Assembly (NCBI GenBank): GCA_914767715.1
Contig: OU612073.1
Coordinates: 14,820,001 to 14,880,000, forward strand
Length of the DNA stretch: 60,000 nucleotides
Direction: 5' to 3'
From: Membranipora membranacea
Lineage: Eukaryota > Bryozoa > Gymnolaemata > Cheilostomatida > Membraniporidae
Both the position numbers and the translations under genes were made by a program. Within the stretch, counting starts at the first letter, position 1. Each line of letters starts with the position of its first letter. A model generated the notes under the pieces. The model was not told the origin of the DNA. It did no database searches and saw nothing but the letters and a program-made list of their open reading frames with translations. Positions 24,193 to 60,000 of the stretch are shown in pieces.

Positions 24193-27100
24193 TTACCCCT
24201 CCTCAAACTGTGTGGGTTCATCATCAGTCCTGGCTCTCCTAGCCAATAGAGCTAGAAGTGGGGCGATAAATCGAGCAGGTACAGTAACTACGTCAGCATG
24301 ATCTCTTAGCATAGTCTCGTTCTTCTCAACCACCTATAATCATCCAATATTATAATGATTATGATGGAGTAATGAAAGTTTGATATCATCTTTATGACCA
24401 CGTGAAACTGGAAATATTTTTAGTATTTTTGTATGCATGTTTATACAAGTGAACCAACCTATTGTTTACTTTTTGCCAAGTAGCACATTTTTGCGCTGAT
24501 GGCATTTCAGATCAGATATGATATTCACCCCATAATTCCATATGAGGTGTAATCACGAGATAGTACCCCTTTATTGCTTATTTGCAAAGAAAATTCTGTT
24601 ACGCCCTGACCTCACTAGTAAACCTGACCCAATAAAAAGATTTTCTCACGTTTGCTACAATTAGAAAAATAATATCGGTAGCACTCAAATATTTACAATT
24701 AGTAATTCTTTGTTAGTAGACTAACCTGCGAGATATACGCTAGTTTCTCATTGATGTAGTCATCATCAGCATGCTTCGGTGTCCACAATTTTATATCATA
24801 GTCTATTCCGCTGCTCGCCAACACTGAGAAACATAAGTTGTAAGTTGATTTCCCTCATATTTCAACAGGGTGGTTATATAGTTCTTTAGAAAGGACGGGA
24901 AGTAGACAACTAATGTACATGAAAAAAAGAATAAACATCGGAAAATTGTGTTTTAGATCCAGACACTGACCTGAATTGAGCAGTACACATGCACAGAGTG
25001 CCTGGGAGGGATTCAAACCATTATCCAATTAACCAGCAGTTAAACCATCAGATCCATAATGACATGTTTTGAAGATAGTGCCGAATGAAGAAGGGGAAAG
25101 AGCATAACTGTTTTTTAGAAGGAAAATAATGTTACTTTTCATCAGCAGTACATTAATCTTGCTCAGACAGCTGCAAGTGCGAGTTTGAGGCACTACATTT
25201 TCAGACAATACTTGATAATGCCACAAACTTGCGTATACAGCTGTCTAAGCACCTAGACTAGGTGTACATATATTTATACTTACTGACCTGGATATTCAGG
25301 ATGAGGCTGTACACAGTTAACGACCCTTCTGTCAGCCTCTATTACATTAAGTAACTTTCCGCTGTCCCTTCGCCAAATGAATATATGGCCGCAATCAGAC
25401 CCAGACACGATTAAGTCATCGCCCCAATATGATACCTGCTTTATCTACGAAAGTGTACCAGTAAACTGAACTTAGCTATATAATGGGATGTATCAAATTT
25501 AATTTTGGAAGCCAGTGCCGTGTCTCAAAACATATATCAACAAGACGAAGCATTTTCACTTCGTGAAACTACCCACAGTGATCTGTAGAGAAGCTCAATA
25601 CTAATCCCTACACCACAGCACGGGAAAATTTAAAGGATCGGTAATCTGATAATTAACCTAGTTATTGATAATGTTACAAATTCAGCAAAATTGAACTCAC
25701 AGCTGTTCTTTTGTTGCGATGACCGCTGTACACACCAATCTTGACCATATAAGGTATTATATTGTGAGCAGTATCAATGTTACTATAAACATCTTCGGTG
25801 TGATCAGCTTCTGCTGCATCTAAGCTCTGATTGGCGGAAGCTGCATCAGGTTGAGAGCTCTGATTGGCTGATGTTTCATGAGATTGAGAGCTCAGATGTG
25901 CAGCAGAAGCACCTGGCGCAGATCTTTGGTTAGTTGCATCAAAGGGATTCCTCTGAGGCAAGTCATCATTATTGGAGATGTCTTCATTCTGAAATAATGG
26001 ACAAAACACCCTATTTTTTATGGTTATGCAAAACTAGGACAAACCAGCAGCGTATGAAAATCAATGAATGCAAGGAATTAATATTTAGTTAAGTCAAATA
26101 AAAAATATGCTAATATGTTCATTGGGGTTGAGGAAGTCATATAAACCAAAATTAGGCAGTTTCTAAACTTGGCAGGTTTGATGATGAAAATTTTGTTCGA
26201 GCAGGATACAAACTACCTGTTATTCAAAAAGGGGACCAAAATTAATGGAGGAATCTACTCACAGCGGTCTTACTATATGCTGACACAAAAGATTCTTATC
26301 TGATGGATATTTCATGTACAGTCATATATATGATAATATGTGAGTAATTAGTCATTACGAATTGTGTCCACATCAAGAAAGAGGGGACAATCCCTAAATC
26401 TATTCCTTTTTCAGCAATCAAAATAATTCTCAACACCTACTGACTCCTCAGTGATATCTTCATCTCTATCATGTGATTCATTTCTCACTCTTAGAACAGA
26501 GGTCAGTGCAGCTGACATCTGCCGAAACATTCTGTCTGTTCGTGTCAGGTTCACTCCAACTGTATGATAATAACATTGATATGAATTTATGGATCAGTGG
26601 TAGAATACATAGCATAGCTATTTGTGGAGATATACCATCAGTACATAACTTTGTGCCAGTAACTGCATAAAGCTAAACATCTGGAAGTTTTATGTTATGA
26701 TTAAAGTCTCAGTAACAACCTTTAAAAACTCAGGCATGCTGCTTGTCAAAAGCTTACAAATGTAAGCTATATTATTACAATTCTGAACTTGTGGGCCAAT
26801 CAAAGATATGAAATGCGTTTCAGCAAAATACATAAATAGCCATGCGCTTGTCCAGGGACAGATATGTACCCCTCATTCATGGGATATATATAAGTGGATA
26901 ATAACATACGTATATCTCAAAAAGTGAGGGCAACGCTTTGTTATTTGCAGAATATTTTGCAAATCAGGGACATCTGTATTTTGCATATTCTAGATTTTTT
27001 CCTTTCTTACTCGTTTTAGAATGTAAATTTTTTACGCTCAGCTTGATATAACGTCACAAACCTGCATCATTAGGAGCTGTATTTGATACCGCCGACGGTC

Positions 27101-30100
27101 CTGTATCACTCCAGTCACCTGTGAGCCTTACTACCATGTTCTCCCTATTAGCTCGAGGTGGGGGCGTATCATCACATGTCCCTTCATCTTTGTTCTCTGT
27201 TACTGGTGGCGTTTCCATGCTCTGGTAATCTTCACCCTGAAAGTTATAATAATGTAATGCTAATGAAATAATGGAAAAAATTGGTATTGATATGGTGCAA
27301 CTAAATGTTGATACAGACCTACATATATGTATAGCTATATTGTATATAAACATGATTATGCATATGCGCTAGTCTATGAGTTTGCTCATTGGCAATTTCA
27401 ACTGAGAAAACAACACAGTATGATTTCACAACTTTTCAAAGCTGTTTGAGCCCGCAAACTAAACACATGTCTCAAGTTCTAAAACACACTTTCGGATCAG
27501 CTCCAACACATACCAGTTTGTCAATTCTATCACATACCCATGCGTCCAGTTCTAAAACATGCCGAGGCGTAGTACTGACGAGTAATCTCTCTCCCAATCT
27601 ATCATACTGTAGACATGTAGCCTGAACTCTGGCTGAGTCTTTAGTAGCAGGTAATCTATAACTTCTCACTGTGTAATTATCTGCAGCTACAAAATCCATA
27701 AACATAATCTTTGCAATCAAAGCCTAGAATTAAAAAACTATTTGAAAGTTTACTAAGAGTTGCTTTTCCAGTTCTGGACATGACACTTTTGTTTCCTACC
27801 AATTAAATCCTGTGTAAAATGAATGACCGCTTTTCAAGAAAATCTGTTATATTTCTGATAATGATACCTGGAAAATCAAATTAAACTCCTGAAGGGTATG
27901 TCAAATCTACCTGAACCTGCCAAGATTTCAAAATAGTGCAACTTACCTAAAGAGTTATCAGAAATCATTCTCCGATCGAAAACACGAACCACCGGTTGGT
28001 TACATGTGGCAATAGCCAGATAACACGATCGTACCGGGTCAATATCCATACAAGTAACGCCTGCCTTCAAATCTAATATCACGTTCTGTAAAAGGAAGAT
28101 TCATGTCAAATAGTCCATGTCAAAATCCATGTTGTTAAAATGACAGAGACAATCAGGACCATTTTTTTCCCATTTCCTAGAGTTCCTTACAACACAAGAG
28201 ACTGCCCAGCTTGAATCTATTGCATAGTGAAACCATTAAAACGTCAGTATCAAATAAGGATCAACCTCTGACTGAATGATACAAGGTATGAACAGCAAAC
28301 CAATGATGTTTGCTGACTTACATATATGCAAAACTTGTATCAGGAAGGTCTAACCTTGCGACAATCCTGTGTGTTACATGATTGCTCCTCCCTCAGATCA
28401 TAGTTTCTCACAGTGCCATCCTCAGAACATGATAGAAATGTATGTGGGTCTCCAGGAGTGGTCTTAACCTATATTGTACATAAAACAGATTTTATTTGAT
28501 GCTTTTTGTCACATAAAGACAATTGATGGAATGCATGATAATGATTATGCCTGCACATTGACAAGTTCTTATTCTTATATACATGTGAGAAACATTGGTG
28601 GTGAAAACAATTTTTGCATTTGGCCTCATGGTGTAAGAAGTTTTGGGAGACGATTTCAACTTGTTATGTTGCACATGGATACAAGGTACAATAACAGTGT
28701 GATGATATTTCATGAACTTTCACTGAGGCCACTGTAAGGGTTTGTCAACTGTTCCTTTCAATCATTATTTCCATGTATTCACCTGATAGACTGTCTGTTT
28801 GTGACAGGAGAACATGTTTCCTCCATGTTGATGAGGTCTGTTTATCTCTGTATAAGCTAAGGTGCCCCCTGCAGCACATGATACTATCTATAACACAACA
28901 CACAAACACAACTATTACTGTATGGAAAACGTTTTTTTTTTCACATTACTATGCACCAAATTGTTACATTGCAAACTTTGAACCACATACATCTTGACTT
29001 TGTGTTAATTGATGCAGCAGACAGATGATGCTATAGGAAAATGGGGGGACAACTTAAGGACCAGCTAAACTGGTAATGAACTCACCCTCCTGTTACCACT
29101 ATCTGGCATAAATCTTGCCTGGAAAATATTCCTCCTATGACCTGATGGGAGCTTCACCGCTACCTGTCAAATAACATGTGATAAAAGAAATTTATACCAA
29201 TATAATCAAACATGACTCAAAAAAGCTGATCAGCATAATCGCTGCCAGCCATATCAAAGTAATAAACAGTTATTATGTATCCTTAATCCATACATATCTA
29301 CTACCTGTCAGTGTTACCCATGATGAAGGCAATGAGTTGTAGCAGGTAAGAGCAGATGAGCTTATGTGTTGGCACTGATGTTAAGGTGATTGACCCCAAA
29401 CAACCATCAGGGCCAGAAAAATCTCTATAGGCCTATAGTCAGCAGCTAGAAAAGCTGGGGGGGTTTTGGATATTGAATGATTGTAAGCTGTACTTACACG
29501 CCCATTGAACGGATTAGTGATAACCAACTTCAGGTCATCTGATCCTGAGAGAATATATTCTCCTGAATGATTCCATGTTATAGTGTTAACCTGTAACAGT
29601 GCACACAGAATTGATAACAATCTCTCCTGAAGCAAAATAGAAAGGAATAATGACGCTTATGTAGTTGAGTAGCCAGTGAGTTCACTCCACCCAATCAATC
29701 AGAGCTAACACATTGGCAAGTAGTTAAAGTAGTTAAAGGGGTTTAAAGATCATTTTCATCTGAGCAGAATATATGATGATGCTAGTCAATGTAATGAAAA
29801 ATTTGCCTTTCCATTCTCCCGCCGTCTCCTCTCCCTAACCAATAGGTATGAGACGGCCTTAGAAAGCAACTGCGGGATTGGCAATTAGCATCATCAAATT
29901 AAGATAATGATGATGTAAACTCACACATCCATTATGTATTTTCAGTTTCTTCTCTAACTGTATTCTTTGTACTATGCTATCATGACCTGTGGATTAACCA
30001 GGGAAAATGGATTAACATACAAAAAATTAAAATCAAAAAAAAAAGATTTTTTTGGAGGAGTTGAGTGTCTGGAACAGTGAGTGAGTGAAGTCTTGTCTAG

Positions 30101-30336
30101 CCTTATCATAGGGTATGAAAGTTTTCTTTAACTTTGGGTTGATCAATATCACAACTTCGACACTGGCTAGAATATCATGAGAACCTGCCACATATTAAAA
30201 GCCAGCCAAAGCGTTTCCTAGTAGTCAATGAAATAAAATAATATATGCAACCGGACGATGATGGTAACTCACCTAAGACATCAGAATAAAGCCTCCTCTG
30301 AGATGGACTGTACTCATTTTGCAACAAACTCTTCAT
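24193..30336 (-). CDS. DCAF6: DDB1- and CUL4-associated factor 6-like WD40 protein
   Basis: Exons, - strand: 30273-30336, 29935-29996, 29498-29590, 29086-29163, 28783-28887, 28355-28468, 27947-28085, 27538-27686, 27062-27236, 26441-26559, 25701-25988, 25288-25435, 24726-24823, 24193-24333. All phases agree; 590 residues, TAA stop. Strong DCAF6 landmarks: [19 protein letters not shown] (exon 3), [14 protein letters not shown] (4), [11 protein letters not shown] (6), VRVFDRRM with a DWD-type box (7), [10 protein letters not shown] (9), GHRNKRTA (11), [11 protein letters not shown] (12), [13 protein letters not shown] (13), and the conserved C-terminal helix region (14). The family are substrate receptors of the CUL4-DDB1 ubiquitin ligase with WD repeats split around a variable insert. 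The insert (exons 9-11) is shorter than in vertebrates and shows no IQ motif. Exon 8 has a tandem acceptor (27686 or 27680) and a second in-frame donor (27514). Confidence 0.9.
29686..29725. repeat. Short dispersed repeat, copy 2
   Basis: Counterpart of 18643-18685, here in intron 2 of the DCAF6-like gene (between exons 2 and 3). Confidence 0.6.
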
Positions 30337-30655
30337 TATCAGCTTCTATGCCATTACACCAATAAAGAATCATAACCTTATGACTGTGACTGTTGTGACA
30401 AAAATGGTACATAAAATGAACGCTGTTTGAGGTAAATAAAGACAAGCACTCAAACACAATCTTCTCAAGCTCTAAACTTCCCCGCGCTCTGACGCGTAAT
30501 TAATTGATTTTGCCTCTTACACACAAGAACATTGATAGGATTGCAGTTTTGTATGTACATTATTTTCCTTAGCAACAATCATCATGGTTGTGAGTTTTTT
30601 TCAGTAAATTCTCCTTTTATTTATCATTATTGGCATACAAACAAGACAGTGAACC
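30337..30655. promoter_or_regulatory. Bidirectional promoter between DCAF6-like gene and SPAG17
   Basis: Only 319 bp separate the two divergent ATG codons. The interval contains CCCGCGCTCTGACGCG (about 30481), one of the few CpG-rich spots nearby, and AGCAAC (30571-30576) followed by GGTTG (30586-30590). AGCAAC is an RFX X-box half site, the class of element that drives ciliary genes. No TATA box is obvious. Assignment as promoter is inferred from the gene arrangement. Confidence 0.6.
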
Positions 30656-59923
<29,268 letters not shown>

Positions 59924-60000
59924 GTATGTTACTACTCCTTCATCTCCTCACCCTTCATATTACTTTACCAGTAAAATAGCAAATACCAGATCCCCTTTCT

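Noticed and set aside
28474-28737. Plus-strand ORF inside the DCAF6 intron
   Set aside because: No recognisable domain; it lies antisense in an intron between two well-supported exons.

Overview
This is a nuclear window from an intron-rich animal, most likely an invertebrate. The evidence is GT-AG introns interrupting nearly every frame, AT-rich intergenic DNA, many short inverted-repeat elements in introns, and clear animal or ciliate-type ciliary genes. A sponge, cnidarian or other marine invertebrate would fit. The sequence alone does not settle the lineage. No bacterial operons, CRISPR arrays or intact viral genes were seen. All exon borders below were placed by hand from splice consensus, reading-phase agreement and protein similarity remembered for the families; none were computed.

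Layout: (1) 144-4668, + strand: a four-exon GNAT acetyltransferase of the arylalkylamine N-acetyltransferase type, with a 3-kb first intron full of repeats (a G-rich 23-bp minisatellite, a 113-bp tandem duplication and an LTR-like stretch). (2) 6702-14023 and 15577-22918, - strand: two tandem paralogous 13-exon genes encoding proteins of 625 and 621 residues. I do not recognise the family. Each contains a three-fold internal repeat and a Ser/Pro/Arg-rich linker. Both copies are open from end to end, and they are the best candidate here for something undescribed. A broken LINE reverse transcriptase and tRNA-like elements lie in or between their introns. (3) 24193-30336, - strand: a 14-exon DCAF6-type WD40 gene (590 residues), a substrate receptor of CUL4-DDB1 ubiquitin ligases, without the vertebrate IQ motif. 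(4) 30656 to beyond the right edge, + strand: SPAG17/PF6, the large scaffold of the C1a projection of the ciliary central apparatus. More than 43 exons give about 2,229 codons before the window ends, so the gene is nearly complete.

DCAF6 and SPAG17 are head to head with only 319 bp between their start codons, which suggests a shared promoter. SPAG17 introns hold at least six small inverted-repeat elements. Its linker regions also hold very short exons (15-33 nt) and several in-phase, optional-looking exons that carry RRxS-type phosphorylation motifs.
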